Below, piece after piece: positions 42,867 to 54,420 of a stretch of DNA of 64,000 nucleotides. The notes under the pieces are model-generated. The model made no database searches. It worked only from the letters and a program-made list of their open reading frames with translations, and was not told the origin of the DNA. Both the position numbers and the translations under genes were made by a program. The stretch comes from Sphaerotilus mobilis (GTDB lineage Bacteria > Pseudomonadota > Gammaproteobacteria > Burkholderiales > Burkholderiaceae_C), in contig NZ_SGWV01000011.1 of assembly GCF_004216565.1 (NCBI RefSeq), positions 248,001 to 312,000 on the forward strand, in the 5' to 3' direction. Within the stretch, counting starts at the first letter, position 1; the number at the start of each line of letters is the position of its first letter.

Positions 42867-43363
42867 GGGCTCTCCTGACCGCTGTTGCCCTGACGGCGGG
42901 ATTGGCCGGGGCTGCATCGGCGCAAGAAATCGACCGGCTGCGCGCGCTGGGTGCGCGGCCGGCAGTCGACCCGCTCGAAGGCCACTGGCTGGCGAGCGAC
43001 CCGGACGGCGAGCTGTCGACGCGCTCGGTCGTCCACATCTACCGCCGCAATGGCCGGCTTTACGGCCGCATCGTGCGCACGCTGGACGCGCAGGGACGCG
43101 AGCTGTCGCCGGTATGCGAGCGCTGTGTCGGCGATCTCAAGGGCAAGCGCTACACCGAGATCGAGTTCATCCGCGACCTCAAGCCGACCAGCAAGGGCTG
43201 GACCGGTGGTTCGGTCATCGATCTGCGCCCAGGCGCCTTGCAAGGCGCCCTGGCCAACTGCGATCTGAGCTTGCAAGACGATGACAAGGCCGTGCTGCAC
43301 GGCTACCTGGGCCTGCGCTGGCTCGGGCGTTCGAGCACCTGGGTGCGTCACGCCGAACCTTGA
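42863..43363 (+). CDS. DUF2147 family exported protein
   Basis: A 166-residue protein with a signal peptide (ALLTAVALTAGLAGAASA, cleavage near residue 20) and a DUF2147 lipocalin-like domain: PLEGHWLASDPDGELSTRSVVHIYRRNGRLYGRIVRT, then GWTGGSVIDLRPG and a C-terminal GYLGLRWLGRSSTWVRH. GGAGG precedes the ATG, which overlaps the kinase stop. The two-Cys SPVCERCVG segment is typical of the family. DUF2147 proteins are periplasmic and of unclear function. Co-translation with the two-component system makes a role as accessory or target of the sensor possible. A terminator follows at 43421. Confidence 0.9.
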   Translation: MRALLTAVALTAGLAGAASAQEIDRLRALGARPAVDPLEGHWLASDPDGELSTRSVVHIYRRNGRLYGRIVRTLDAQGRELSPVCERCVGDLKGKRYTEIEFIRDLKPTSKGWTGGSVIDLRPGALQGALANCDLSLQDDDKAVLHGYLGLRWLGRSSTWVRHAEP

Positions 43364-43420
43364 CCGGTTGGCCGACAGGTCTGCCACCTGAATCGGACGC
43401 ATAAAAGAACGCACAAAAGA

Positions 43421-43447
43421 AAAAAGCCGCAACACGTGCGGCTTTTT
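43421..43447. terminator. bidirectional intrinsic terminator
   Basis: AAAAAGCCGCA-ACACG-TGCGGCTTTTT, an 11-base-pair stem with T-runs on both strands. It ends the plus-strand regulator unit and can also stop transcripts of the tRNA on the minus strand. Confidence 0.88.
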
Positions 43448-43477
43448 CTCGTCTTTGGGATGTGATCCCAGCAATCC

Positions 43478-43554
43478 TGGTCGGGGTGAGAGGATTCGAA
43501 CCTCCGGCCTCTACGTCCCGAACGTAGCGCTCTACCAGGCTAAGCTACACCCCG
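43478..43554 (-). tRNA. tRNA-Pro (anticodon CGG)
   Basis: A 77-base tRNA with encoded CCA. The acceptor stem is CGGGGTG/CACCCCG with discriminator A. The D-arm region is TAGCTTAGCCTGGTAGAGC, the anticodon arm CTACG-TTCGGGA-CGTAG with anticodon CGG, and the T-arm contains GGTTCGAATCC. It is on the minus strand, just downstream in that direction of the ispB gene (43594-44580). Confidence 0.97.
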
Positions 43555-43593
43555 ATTTCTGCTGCTCAGCGACTTCTTTGAGTCATTTGGACC

Positions 43594-44580
43594 TCAAGAA
43601 TTTCGCTCAACAGCCTGAACACATAAGTATAGGAGGGCTTCCTTGAATTGGGAAGGGGGGAGTGAAGAAATGTGGTCCTGTGCCTTTCGCGCCTCATCTT
43701 GCGCGGCCCGGCGGGTGGCCTCGATGGCGCCCGTGCTGCGCACGATCTCGACGATCTCGTCCAGGCGTTCAACCTCGCCGTGCTCGATGGCATGGCGAAT
43801 GATCTGGCGCTGATCCTCGGTACCGGCCTGCATGGCCAGCAGCAGCGGCATCGTTGGCTTGCCTTCGCGTAGATCGTCGCCGACGTTCTTGCCCAGCTGT
43901 GCGGTGGCACCTTCGTAGTCCAGCAGGTCATCGACCAGCTGGAAGGCGGTTCCCAGGCAGCGACCGTAGGCGGCGCAGCTTTCCTCGCTCGACTCGTTGA
44001 CGCCGGCCAACACGGCGCCCAGGCGGGCGCTGGCCTCGAACAGCTTGGCGGTCTTGTATCGGATCACGCGCAGGTAGGCGTCCAGCGTGATGTCGGGGTC
44101 GTGCATGTTCAGCAGCTGCAGGACCTCGCCCTCGGCGATCACGTTGGTCGCTTCGGCCAGCACGTCGAGCACGCGCATGCGATTGACCGACACCATCATC
44201 TGGAAGGAGCGCGAATAGAGGAAGTCGCCGACCAGCACGCTCGCGGCATTGCCGAAGATCGCATTGGCCGTCTTGCGTCCGCGACGCAGGTCGGACTCGT
44301 CGACCACGTCGTCGTGCAGAAGCGTCGCGGTGTGGATGAACTCCACAGTGGCGGCCATCTCGAATCGCTCGTGGCCCTGGAAACCCAGCGCGCGGGCAAA
44401 CAGCAGCACCAGCAGCGGCCGGATGCGCTTGCCTCCGGCGCTGACGATGTAGTTCGAGATCTGGTTGATCAGCACGACCTCGGAGGCGAGGCGGCGGTGG
44501 ATCACGGCGTCGACCTGGGCCATCTCGTCGGCCATCAGGGCCGCAGGCAGGGTCGGATTCGGTGCGGTGGCGAGGCTCAC
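43594..44580 (-). CDS. ispB: polyprenyl (octaprenyl) diphosphate synthase
   Basis: A 328-residue trans-prenyltransferase making the ubiquinone side chain. First Asp-rich motif [15 protein letters not shown], second motif [12 protein letters not shown], and the GGKRIRPLL start of the catalytic domain are all present, and length suits octaprenyl synthases. The start is uncertain: a GTG at 44580 or an ATG at 44535, neither with a good ribosome site; the longer form is given because homologues have an N-terminal extension before the helix [12 protein letters not shown]. It is divergent from rplU, the usual arrangement in proteobacteria. Confidence 0.92.
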   Translation of the reverse strand: MSLATAPNPTLPAALMADEMAQVDAVIHRRLASEVVLINQISNYIVSAGGKRIRPLLVLLFARALGFQGHERFEMAATVEFIHTATLLHDDVVDESDLRRGRKTANAIFGNAASVLVGDFLYSRSFQMMVSVNRMRVLDVLAEATNVIAEGEVLQLLNMHDPDITLDAYLRVIRYKTAKLFEASARLGAVLAGVNESSEESCAAYGRCLGTAFQLVDDLLDYEGATAQLGKNVGDDLREGKPTMPLLLAMQAGTEDQRQIIRHAIEHGEVERLDEIVEIVRSTGAIEATRRAAQDEARKAQDHISSLPPSQFKEALLYLCVQAVERNS

Positions 44581-44731
44581 GGGGGGGCGGGTTGGACAGT
44601 CGGATCGCCGCCAGTCGTGGCGTCCCGGGACGCGGCCAGCGTGGCGCAGCAACCGTCGATTATAAGAAGCGCCTCCTTGACCTTGTGGACTCACCGTGCG
44701 CTGTGCCACATCTGCGCGACAGGGCGTGTGC

Positions 44732-44737
44732 TAGACT
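44732..44737 (+). promoter_or_regulatory. possible extended -10 box of the rplU operon
   Basis: TGTGC-TAGACT resembles an extended -10 element about 140 bases before the rplU start, in the 297-base gap between ispB and rplU. The -35 region is weak. Nothing else in this gap was identified. Confidence 0.35.
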
Positions 44738-44877
44738 CGCGGGCTTCGCGTGGAGCGGGTGTGTGCCTTTTTGGGTGTGCCCTGCGGGTGTTCGACGAAC
44801 GCCATGGTTGTCCAGCGAGCATCCTGCAAACGCTGGCGGGCCGCGCGAAGGTGTTCTTTGTATTTGAAAGGGCTGAT

Positions 44878-45189
44878 ATGTACGCGGTCATAAAAACCGG
44901 TGGCAAGCAATACAAGGTTGCTGCCGGCGAGAAGATCAAGGTAGAACAGATTGCTGCGGAAGTTGGCCAAGAGATCGTGATCAACGAAGTTCTCGCGCTC
45001 GGAAGCGGCGCAGAACTGAAGGTGGGCACGCCCTTGGTTGAAGGCGCAACGGTCACCGCCACGGTCGTGGCACAGGGCAAGCACGACAAGGTGCGCATCT
45101 TCAAGATGCGTCGTCGCAAGCACTACCAGAAGCGCCAGGGTCATCGCCAGACTTACACCGAGCTGCAAATCAGCGCGGTGCAGGGCTGA
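44878..45189 (+). CDS. rplU: 50S ribosomal protein L21
   Basis: A 103-residue ribosomal protein with the family start [14 protein letters not shown], the GxxVxxxxVL core [13 protein letters not shown], and the basic block [21 protein letters not shown] with the L21 signature. Length is as in E. coli. It is first in the conserved order rplU-rpmA-obgE-proB and lies 32 bases before rpmA. Confidence 0.98.
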   Translation: MYAVIKTGGKQYKVAAGEKIKVEQIAAEVGQEIVINEVLALGSGAELKVGTPLVEGATVTATVVAQGKHDKVRIFKMRRRKHYQKRQGHRQTYTELQISAVQG

Positions 45190-45221
45190 AGCAGACGTTG
45201 CACCTCACCAGGAGCTGATAA

Positions 45222-45479
45222 ATGGCACAGAAAAAAGGCGGCGGTTCCACTCGGAACGGCCGTGACTCGCAGCCCAAGATGCTGGGCGTCAAGGCGTTTG
45301 GCGGCCAGGCTGTCAACGCTGGTTCGATCATCGTGCGCCAACGCGGCACGCGTTTCCACGCTGGCACCAATGTCGGCATGGGCCGTGACCACACGCTGTT
45401 CGCGCTGGTCGACGGCACCATCACGTTTGACGTGAAGGGCGCGCTGAACCGCAAGACGGTGTCGGTGACGCCGGCCTGA
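45222..45479 (+). CDS. rpmA: 50S ribosomal protein L27
   Basis: An 85-residue ribosomal protein beginning [23 protein letters not shown], whose N-terminal tail reaches the peptidyl-transferase centre; [15 protein letters not shown] is the family signature. AGGAG stands about 8 bases before the ATG. A strong terminator 22 bases after the stop separates it from obgE in part. Confidence 0.98.
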   Translation: MAQKKGGGSTRNGRDSQPKMLGVKAFGGQAVNAGSIIVRQRGTRFHAGTNVGMGRDHTLFALVDGTITFDVKGALNRKTVSVTPA

Positions 45480-45501
45480 GCGAACGCTCTCGCCCGACAA
45501 G

Positions 45502-45526
45502 AGCCCCGGCCTGCCGGGGCTTTTTT
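45502..45526 (+). terminator. intrinsic terminator after rpmA
   Basis: AGCCCCGGC-C-TGCCGGGGCT followed by a run of six T residues. It stands between rpmA and obgE, so obgE is either read through or has its own promoter in the 145-base gap. Confidence 0.9.
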
Positions 45527-45624
45527 GCTTGTTCGACGCAAGCGGCGCGAGCAGCAGAGCGCGTGACGGCGACACGCCCCACCCGGGGCGCATCGGCGTG
45601 GCGCCATCCAACGAAGGGGTATCC

Positions 45625-46734
45625 ATGAAATTCGTCGACGAAGTCACCATCGACGTGACGGCCGGCAATGGCGGTGCCGGCTGCGCCAGCTTCCGGCGAG
45701 AGAAGTTCATCCCCTTCGGCGGTCCCGACGGCGGCAATGGCGGCCGCGGCGGCCACGTGTATGCGGTCGGTGACCGCAACCTGAACACGCTGGTGGACTT
45801 TCGCTACACCCGTCGCCACGAGGCCCGCAACGGCGAGGCCGGTCGCGGCTCCGACCAGTTCGGCGCCGCTGGCGAGGACGTCGTGCTGCGCATGCCCGTG
45901 GGCACGATGATCCTGGATGCCGAAACCGGCGAGAAGCTGGCCGAGCTGCTGGTGCACGGTGAGCGCGTGCTGATCGCCAAGGGCGGCGACGGCGGCTTTG
46001 GCAACCTGCATTTCAAGACCAGCACCAACCGCGCGCCGCGCCAGAAGACACCGGGCTGGCCCGGCGAGATCAAGTCGCTGCGGCTTGAACTGCGTGTGTT
46101 GGCCGACGTTGGCCTGCTGGGCATGCCCAACGCCGGCAAGTCGACGCTGATCGCCGCGATCTCGAACGCTCGGCCCAAGATCGCCGACTACCCGTTCACG
46201 ACCTTGCACCCCAACCTCGGCGTGGTGCGCGTGGGTCCGAGCCAGAGTTTCGTGGTGGCCGACATCCCCGGCCTGATCGAGGGCGCCTCCGAAGGCGCCG
46301 GACTGGGCCACCTCTTCCTGCGGCATCTGCAGCGCACGCGCTTGCTGCTGCACGTGATCGACTTCGCGCCCTTCGACGAGAACGTTGACCCGGTCGCGCA
46401 GGCCAAGGCCATCGTCAAGGAACTGAAGAAGTACGACGAGTCGCTGCACGCCAAGACCCGCTGGCTGGTGCTCAACAAGCTGGACATGGTGCCGGCCGAG
46501 GAGCGCGCCGCCCGCATCAAGGACTTCGTCAAGCGCATGAAGTGGAAGGGCCCGGTCTTCGAGATCTCGGCGCTGACCCGCGAAGGCTGCGAGCCGCTGA
46601 TCCGGGCGATCTACCAGCATGTGGCCTCGCTGCAGGATCACCCCCCTGAGGACGTCGACGTGCGCTTCCTGCCGACCGAAGACCTGAGCGAGGCGGCACC
46701 CCGGCCCGATGCCGACGATCCCCGCTTCCGTTGA
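45625..46734 (+). CDS. obgE: GTPase ObgE/CgtA
   Basis: A 369-residue essential ribosome-associated GTPase. The Gly-rich Obg fold covers residues 1-158 ([35 protein letters not shown]). The G domain has G1 [10 protein letters not shown]2 [14 protein letters not shown]3 [18 protein letters not shown]4 NKLDMV and G5 EISALTREG. The ATG at 45625 has AAGGGG upstream. The C-terminal tail is short and acidic, as in beta-proteobacterial Obg. It lies 32 bases before proB. Confidence 0.98.
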   Translation: MKFVDEVTIDVTAGNGGAGCASFRREKFIPFGGPDGGNGGRGGHVYAVGDRNLNTLVDFRYTRRHEARNGEAGRGSDQFGAAGEDVVLRMPVGTMILDAETGEKLAELLVHGERVLIAKGGDGGFGNLHFKTSTNRAPRQKTPGWPGEIKSLRLELRVLADVGLLGMPNAGKSTLIAAISNARPKIADYPFTTLHPNLGVVRVGPSQSFVVADIPGLIEGASEGAGLGHLFLRHLQRTRLLLHVIDFAPFDENVDPVAQAKAIVKELKKYDESLHAKTRWLVLNKLDMVPAEERAARIKDFVKRMKWKGPVFEISALTREGCEPLIRAIYQHVASLQDHPPEDVDVRFLPTEDLSEAAPRPDADDPRFR

Positions 46735-46766
46735 CCTGCTGAACCGCTGAACACCCGAGCCCTGCC

Positions 46767-47885
46767 ATGAGCGATGTCCTGAAGAACGCCCGCCGCATCG
46801 TCGTCAAGGTCGGCTCCAGCCTGGTCACCAACGAGGGCCGCGGCCTGGATGCCGAGGCGATCAACGCCTGGTGCGTGCAGCTGGCCGCGCTCGTCAGGCA
46901 GGGTCGCGAGGTCGTGATGGTCTCGTCCGGCGCCATTGCCGAAGGCATGAAGCGACTGGGCTGGGCGACACGCCCGAAGGAGCTGCACGAGTTGCAGGCC
47001 GCCGCCGCTGTCGGGCAGATGGGGCTGGCGCAGATCTACGAGACCTCGCTGAGCCAGCAGGGCCTGGGCAGCGCACAGGTGCTGCTCACGCACGCTGACC
47101 TGGCCGACCGTGAGCGCTACCTCAACGCCCGCTCGACCCTGCTGACGCTGCTGGGCCTGGGCGTGGTGCCGGTCATCAACGAGAACGACACCGTCGTGAC
47201 CGACGAGATCAAGGTCGGCGACAACGACACGCTCGGCGCGCTGGTGGCCAACCTGGTCGACGCCGATGCGCTGATCATCCTGACCGACCAGAAGGGCCTG
47301 TATTCGGCCGACCCGCGCAAGGACCCCGACGCGCGCTTCATCCACGAAGCCGTGGCCGGCACGCCCGAGCTGGAGCAGATGGCCGGCGGCGCGGGCTCCA
47401 GCATCGGCAAGGGCGGGATGATCACCAAGATCCTCGCGGCCAAGCGGGCGGCCGGCAGCGGTGCGTCCACCGTGATTGCCTGGGGCCGCGAGCCCAGCGC
47501 ACTGCTGCGCCTGGTCGACGGTGAGTCGATCGGCACGCTGCTGGTGGCCACCACCGCCAAGGTCGCCGCTCGCAAGCAGTGGATGGCCGATCACCTGCAA
47601 CTCAAGGGCTCGGTGGTGGTCGACGATGGCGCCGTCCTCAAGCTGCGCGAGGAGGGCAAGAGCCTCCTGCCCATCGGCGTGGTGGAGGTGCACGGCGACT
47701 TCGTGCGCGGCGACGTCATCGCGGTGCGCTCCAGCGCCGGTGCCGAGGTCGCCCGCGGCCTGGCCAACTACGCGGCCAACGAGACCCGCCTGATCATGCG
47801 CAAGCCTTCCTCACAGATCGAGGGCTTGCTGGGCTATGCGAACGAGTCCGAGCTGATCCACCGCGACAACCTCGTCCTCGCGTGA
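46767..47885 (+). CDS. proB: glutamate 5-kinase
   Basis: A 372-residue enzyme for the first step of proline synthesis. The amino-acid kinase domain ([72 protein letters not shown]) is followed by a C-terminal PUA domain from about residue 278 ([24 protein letters not shown]). All substrate-binding motifs appear intact and the length matches E. coli ProB. It ends the rplU-rpmA-obgE-proB block and converges with metH. Confidence 0.98.
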   Translation: MSDVLKNARRIVVKVGSSLVTNEGRGLDAEAINAWCVQLAALVRQGREVVMVSSGAIAEGMKRLGWATRPKELHELQAAAAVGQMGLAQIYETSLSQQGLGSAQVLLTHADLADRERYLNARSTLLTLLGLGVVPVINENDTVVTDEIKVGDNDTLGALVANLVDADALIILTDQKGLYSADPRKDPDARFIHEAVAGTPELEQMAGGAGSSIGKGGMITKILAAKRAAGSGASTVIAWGREPSALLRLVDGESIGTLLVATTAKVAARKQWMADHLQLKGSVVVDDGAVLKLREEGKSLLPIGVVEVHGDFVRGDVIAVRSSAGAEVARGLANYAANETRLIMRKPSSQIEGLLGYANESELIHRDNLVLA

Positions 47886-47935
47886 CCTGAAGCAGGCACG
47901 GACCGGCAACTGGGCCGGTCCGCCATGACGCCGTG

Positions 47936-50710
<2,775 letters not shown>

Positions 50711-50720
50711 GGGCTGAAGG

Positions 50721-51824
50721 TCACGCGTTGATCAACGTGCTGAAGGGCGCGTGCTGTGCGCAGCGGGGCTGGTAGCGGCCCACGCGCTGCGCGATCTCCG
50801 CGATGTGGGCGGGGGTGGTGCCGCAGCAGCCGCCGGCGATGTTGAGGAAGCCAGCCGCCGCGAACTCCTCGACCAGCCGGCCGGTGACCTCGGGGGTCTC
50901 GTCGAAGCCGGTGTCGCTCATCGGGTTGGGCAGGCCGGCATTCGGGTAGCAGGAGACAAAGGTCTCGCCGGCGATGCGGGACAGCTCCTCGATGTAGGGC
51001 CGCATCAGCGTCGCGCCCAGGGCGCAGTTCAAGCCGATGGCGAGCGGGCGCGCGTGGCGCACGCTGTGCCAGAAGGCGCCGACCGTCTGGCCCGACAGGA
51101 TGCGCCCGGAGGCGTCCGTGACGGTACCGCTGACGATCACCGGCAAGCGTTCGCCGGTGGACTCCATCAGCTCGTCGAGCGCGAAGATCGCAGCCTTGGC
51201 ATTGAGGGTGTCGAAGATGGTCTCGACCAGGAACAGGTCGACGCCGCCATCGAGCAGGCCGCGGGCCTGTTCGAGGTAGGCAGCCCGCAGCGCGTCGAAG
51301 TCGACGTTGCGGGCACCCGGGTCGTTGACGTCCGGGCTGATGCTGGCGGTCTTGGGTGTGGGGCCGAGGGCGCCGGCCACGAAGCGCGGCCGGTCGGGCG
51401 TGCCGTGGCGATCGCAGCATGTGCGCGCCAGTCGGGCTGCGGCCACGTTCATCTCGTAGGCGATGTGACCCAGGCCGTAGTCTTCCTGCGCGATCGAGGT
51501 GGCGCCGAAGGTGTTGGTCTCGATCAGGTCGGCACCGGCGGCCAGGTACTGGTCGTGGATCTCGGCGATCACGTCCGGCCGGGTCAGCACCAGCAGGTCG
51601 TTGTTGCCCTTGAGGTCGCTCGGGTGATCGGCGAAGCGGGTGCTGCGGAAGGCGGCCTCATCGAGCTTGTAGCGCTGGATCATCGTGCCCATCGCGCCGT
51701 CGAGCACCAGGATGCGACGGGCGAGCAGCGCGGGCAGGGCGCCACCACGGGTGTAGGCGATGGCCGGGGTGATGGCCGGGACGATGTCGGGGGCGCGGGC
51801 AGGCGCGGAGGGGGCAGCGGTCAT
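50721..51824 (-). CDS. metH: homocysteine S-methyltransferase part of split methionine synthase
   Basis: A 367-residue protein equal to the N-terminal domain of Met[20 protein letters not shown] opens the barrel, and [17 protein letters not shown] follows. The zinc Cys ligands are in IGLNCALGA and [10 protein letters not shown]. With the following gene it reconstitutes full methionine synthase, transferring methyl from methylcobalamin to homocysteine. The start is preceded by TAGAATCGCGGG and no ribosome site, which suggests leaderless transcription. Splitting of MetH at this point is common in beta-proteobacteria. Confidence 0.95.
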   Translation of the reverse strand: MTAAPSAPARAPDIVPAITPAIAYTRGGALPALLARRILVLDGAMGTMIQRYKLDEAAFRSTRFADHPSDLKGNNDLLVLTRPDVIAEIHDQYLAAGADLIETNTFGATSIAQEDYGLGHIAYEMNVAAARLARTCCDRHGTPDRPRFVAGALGPTPKTASISPDVNDPGARNVDFDALRAAYLEQARGLLDGGVDLFLVETIFDTLNAKAAIFALDELMESTGERLPVIVSGTVTDASGRILSGQTVGAFWHSVRHARPLAIGLNCALGATLMRPYIEELSRIAGETFVSCYPNAGLPNPMSDTGFDETPEVTGRLVEEFAAAGFLNIAGGCCGTTPAHIAEIAQRVGRYQPRCAQHAPFSTLINA

Positions 51825-51830
51825 CCCGCG

Positions 51831-51836
51831 ATTCTA
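51831..51836 (-). promoter_or_regulatory. possible -10 box giving a leaderless metH mRNA
   Basis: TAGAAT on the minus strand ends six bases before the ATG at 51824, so transcription would begin at or next to the start codon. No Shine-Dalgarno sequence is present; the -35 region is weak. Confidence 0.4.
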
Positions 51837-51883
51837 GGGAGGCACCGATGGCCTCGCCGGTCCCCGTCCACCGCGTGGAACGA

Positions 51884-52180
51884 TCAGTGCAGCACGACGG
51901 GTTGCTGGGCCAGCACGGTGTAGCCGGCCAGGTACTCGTCGACGTCGTCGTCGTTGGGCGAGGCCGAGATCAGCGCCTGCACGCCTTCCTTGAAATGCTC
52001 GGCGAGGGCGCCCTCGATGAAGATCTCGCGGCGCGCGTGCTTGTCGACGATCTCGTAGCCCGCGCGGGTCAGCGAGATGCCTTCGGCGACGTCGGGGCGC
52101 ATCGGGAAACCGGTCGGCTCGTTGACGTCGACCTCGAAGTGGACGACCGCATAGTTCTCCGAGTTGTAGAGCATCTGCAT
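51884..52180 (-). CDS. DUF3567 family protein
   Basis: A 98-residue cytoplasmic protein of the DUF3567 family, which is largely confined to beta-proteobacteria. The family start MQMLYNSENYAVVHFEVD and the central GISLTRAGYEIVDKHARREIFIEGALAEHF are clear; the C-terminus is acidic (NDDDVDEYLAGY). CGGAGAAC precedes the ATG. It lies 59 bases upstream of the split metH pair on the same strand. Function unknown; a role near methionine synthesis is not implied by sequence. Confidence 0.9.
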   Translation of the reverse strand: MQMLYNSENYAVVHFEVDVNEPTGFPMRPDVAEGISLTRAGYEIVDKHARREIFIEGALAEHFKEGVQALISASPNDDDVDEYLAGYTVLAQQPVVLH

Positions 52181-52353
52181 GGCGTGTTCTCCGGTTCCGA
52201 TGGGTGGCTGGTGTCTGGTCAGGGGCAGGTGCGACGCCTGTCGAGGCGTTGTGCAGGTCCTGCTGCTTGCCAACGTCATCGGCCCCCGGTCGGCGATCTG
52301 TAGGCCGGTGTGCGGCGTTCGTGACTTCCTGCCGCCGCGCAGACGACGCTCGT

Positions 52354-53397
52354 TCAGCGCTTGCGCAGCACCAGCTCGATCGGTTCGCCCTGCCGCTCGG
52401 TCAGGCGGACCCGGCGCGGCCAGTGGCCGGCCGTCGGATCGGTCCAGACCTCGGCCTGCGTCGCGTCGGGCTCGCCGGTGTCGCGCCGCCAGTGCCAGCT
52501 GCCGTCGGTGGCGCGGCCTTGAAGCACGAAGTGCCAGTCCTGCACGTCGCCACCGGCGCTGGCCACGTCCATCTCGATGCGGCTGCCGACGGCGGGCAGG
52601 GCGCTGTGGCCCGCGAGGCGCGCGGCCAGTTGGACCATCCAGCTGACACGATCCTGCGCGCCGCTGCGCAAGGGCGCCTCGCCGGTCGTGGCCGAGAAGG
52701 TGATGCGCCCGCCTTGGCCGTCGGCTGGCCGGTTGAAGTTGACGGCGCGCTCGCTGCGCCGCAATCGCCGCTCGGTGTAGCGCAGCGGCGCCAGTCCGGC
52801 GGCGTCGAAGCCGCCCTCGCTGTGCTGGTGCATCAGCGTGCCGATCAGCGGCAGCTGGCCGTCCAGGTCCAGCGTGTAGCGACGGCCGTCGTGGCGCCAG
52901 TCCAGCCGGGCCTCGCCGCCGATGGCGCCGCGCTGCAGCTTGTAGTCCAGCCGGATCGGTGCTGGCGCGGTGACCGGCGGCCGGTGGCTGGACGGGTCAG
53001 CGGGCACGCTCGCCTGTTCGGGGGCGGGCGCGGCCGATGTGGCTGCGCTGGCTGCTGCGTCGTTCAAGGCCACGACGTGGTGGATCGACGGGGTCGGTGC
53101 GGCCGGGCGCCGGGCCGGGGCGACTGCGCGGGTTGGCGTGACGTCGGCGACGGTGGCTATGGGGGCGGGTGCGGCAGGTGCGACATGTTCGGTCGGCACC
53201 GACATCGTTCGCGTCGACACGCTGCGGGGCGATGCGGGCACCTCGCTCGCGGCCTGGGCCGGTCGGGCCAGCCAGGACGGCGCCTCGCGCAGCGCCAGGC
53301 CATGCAGGCCCAGCACCGCCAGCAGGCACAGCCAGGGCGCACGACGCGGGCGTCGCAGGGCCAGGTTCGAGGGGGAAACGGGAATCTTCGAGCTCAC
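52354..53397 (-). CDS. DUF3108 family exported protein
   Basis: A 347-residue protein. An N-terminal hydrophobic segment (WLCLLAVLGLHGLAL, residues 22-36) is followed by a Pro/Ala/Thr-rich linker to about residue 145. The DUF3108 beta-rich domain then contains RLDYKLQRGAIGGEARLDWRHDGRRYTL, ERAVNFNR, GRITFSATTGE and a closing PIELVLRKR. The best start is GTG at 53397, giving a short basic N-terminus; no ribosome site stands out. It is divergent from the FAH-like gene with 75 bases between them. Proline-rich linkers suggest it spans the periplasm. Function unknown. Confidence 0.85.
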   Translation of the reverse strand: MSSKIPVSPSNLALRRPRRAPWLCLLAVLGLHGLALREAPSWLARPAQAASEVPASPRSVSTRTMSVPTEHVAPAAPAPIATVADVTPTRAVAPARRPAAPTPSIHHVVALNDAAASAATSAAPAPEQASVPADPSSHRPPVTAPAPIRLDYKLQRGAIGGEARLDWRHDGRRYTLDLDGQLPLIGTLMHQHSEGGFDAAGLAPLRYTERRLRRSERAVNFNRPADGQGGRITFSATTGEAPLRSGAQDRVSWMVQLAARLAGHSALPAVGSRIEMDVASAGGDVQDWHFVLQGRATDGSWHWRRDTGEPDATQAEVWTDPTAGHWPRRVRLTERQGEPIELVLRKR

Positions 53398-53426
53398 GTG
53401 GGGAGGGTCCGGGTGAACCCGAAATC

Positions 53427-53432
53427 TACAAT
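53427..53432 (+). promoter_or_regulatory. possible -10 box of the FAH-like gene
   Basis: TACAAT lies 40 bases before the ATG at 53473 in the 75-base divergent gap. The corresponding -35 sequence is not convincing. Confidence 0.35.
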
Positions 53433-53472
53433 GACCGGTGCCCTTTGGCCGCTCCGGAACCTGCCCGAATTC

Positions 53473-54420
53473 ATGAAACTTGCAAGCTACAAGGACGGCT
53501 CGCGCGACGGCCAGCTGGTGGTTGTCTCGCGCGACCTGACCCAGGCCCTGTACGCCACCGGCGTGGCCAGTCGACTGCGCGATGTCCTCGACGACTGGAA
53601 CTTCCTCGCCCCGCAGTTGCAGGACCTGTCCCACACGCTCAACCACGGCAAGGCCCGCCACGCCTTCGCCTTCGACCCGGCGATGTGCCTCGCGCCCCTG
53701 CCGCGGGCGTCGCGGCGCATCGAGGCCTGGGCCTACCCGGCTGCGCGCGAGCGGCAATGCGGCGGTCTGGGCCTGCCCGTGCCCGAGAACTTGCGCAGCC
53801 AGCCCGTGCTGCGAGAACGGCCGGCCGACCTGGGCCTGGGCGCACGCCAGGATCTGGCCGTGCGCACCTTGGCCGGCGGTGTCGACCACGAGGTGCAATG
53901 GGCGGTGGTGACCGGCGACATCGCCTGCGCGGCCACGCCCGAACAGGCCCTCGAAGGCGTGCGCCTGGTCGGCCTGATGAATGCCTGGGCGTTGCGCGCG
54001 GTGAGCGATGACGCGTCGGCCTGCCTGCCGCCGGGCTGGGCGCCAACGCTGGTCACGCTCGATGAGCTGGACGGTGCCTGGATGCGTGGCCGGCTGGGCC
54101 TGCGCATCGACCTGAAGCTCGACGGCCGGCGGGTGGCCCGGCTGGCCAGTGGCGAAGGCCAGCACTGGCATGTCGGCCAGCTGCTCGCCCTGCTGGCCCG
54201 CGAGCGGCCAATCGCCTGCGGCAGCGTGCTGAGCTGCGGCCCGATCGGTGCGGCGGACGTGTCGGGTGGCGTCGCCAGCCGGGCCGAGCAGGTCCATGCG
54301 GCGGGCGATGTCGCCGCGCGTTGGCTCGACGATGGCGTGCGGGTCGAGGTCGACGCGGTCGATGCCCAGGGCCACCCGGTCTTCGGGACCCTCGACCAGT
54401 CGGTGGTGCTGCGTGCTTGA
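53473..54420 (+). CDS. fumarylacetoacetate-hydrolase-like protein with altered metal site
   Basis: A 315-residue relative of bacterial FAH-family hydrolases. The N-terminus (MKLASYKDGSRDGQLVVVSRDL, then FDPAMCLAPLPRA) and VVTGDIACAATPEQALEGVRLVGLMN are unmistakable. However, the metal-binding E-x-E is HEVQW here (Glu140 kept, Gln142 in place of the second Glu), the usual N-D after LMLV is Asn170-Ala171, and the block that normally carries the active-site Lys (SKPATAF in relatives) is replaced by a shorter segment ending PPGWAP. It may therefore be inactive as a hydrolase. It overlaps the next gene by eight bases. Confidence 0.85.
   Translation: MKLASYKDGSRDGQLVVVSRDLTQALYATGVASRLRDVLDDWNFLAPQLQDLSHTLNHGKARHAFAFDPAMCLAPLPRASRRIEAWAYPAARERQCGGLGLPVPENLRSQPVLRERPADLGLGARQDLAVRTLAGGVDHEVQWAVVTGDIACAATPEQALEGVRLVGLMNAWALRAVSDDASACLPPGWAPTLVTLDELDGAWMRGRLGLRIDLKLDGRRVARLASGEGQHWHVGQLLALLARERPIACGSVLSCGPIGAADVSGGVASRAEQVHAAGDVAARWLDDGVRVEVDAVDAQGHPVFGTLDQSVVLRA

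Noticed and set aside
45502-45624. A complete break between rpmA and obgE
   Set aside because: The terminator is strong, but the rplU-rpmA-obgE order is conserved and partial read-through is common, so a separate transcription unit cannot be concluded.
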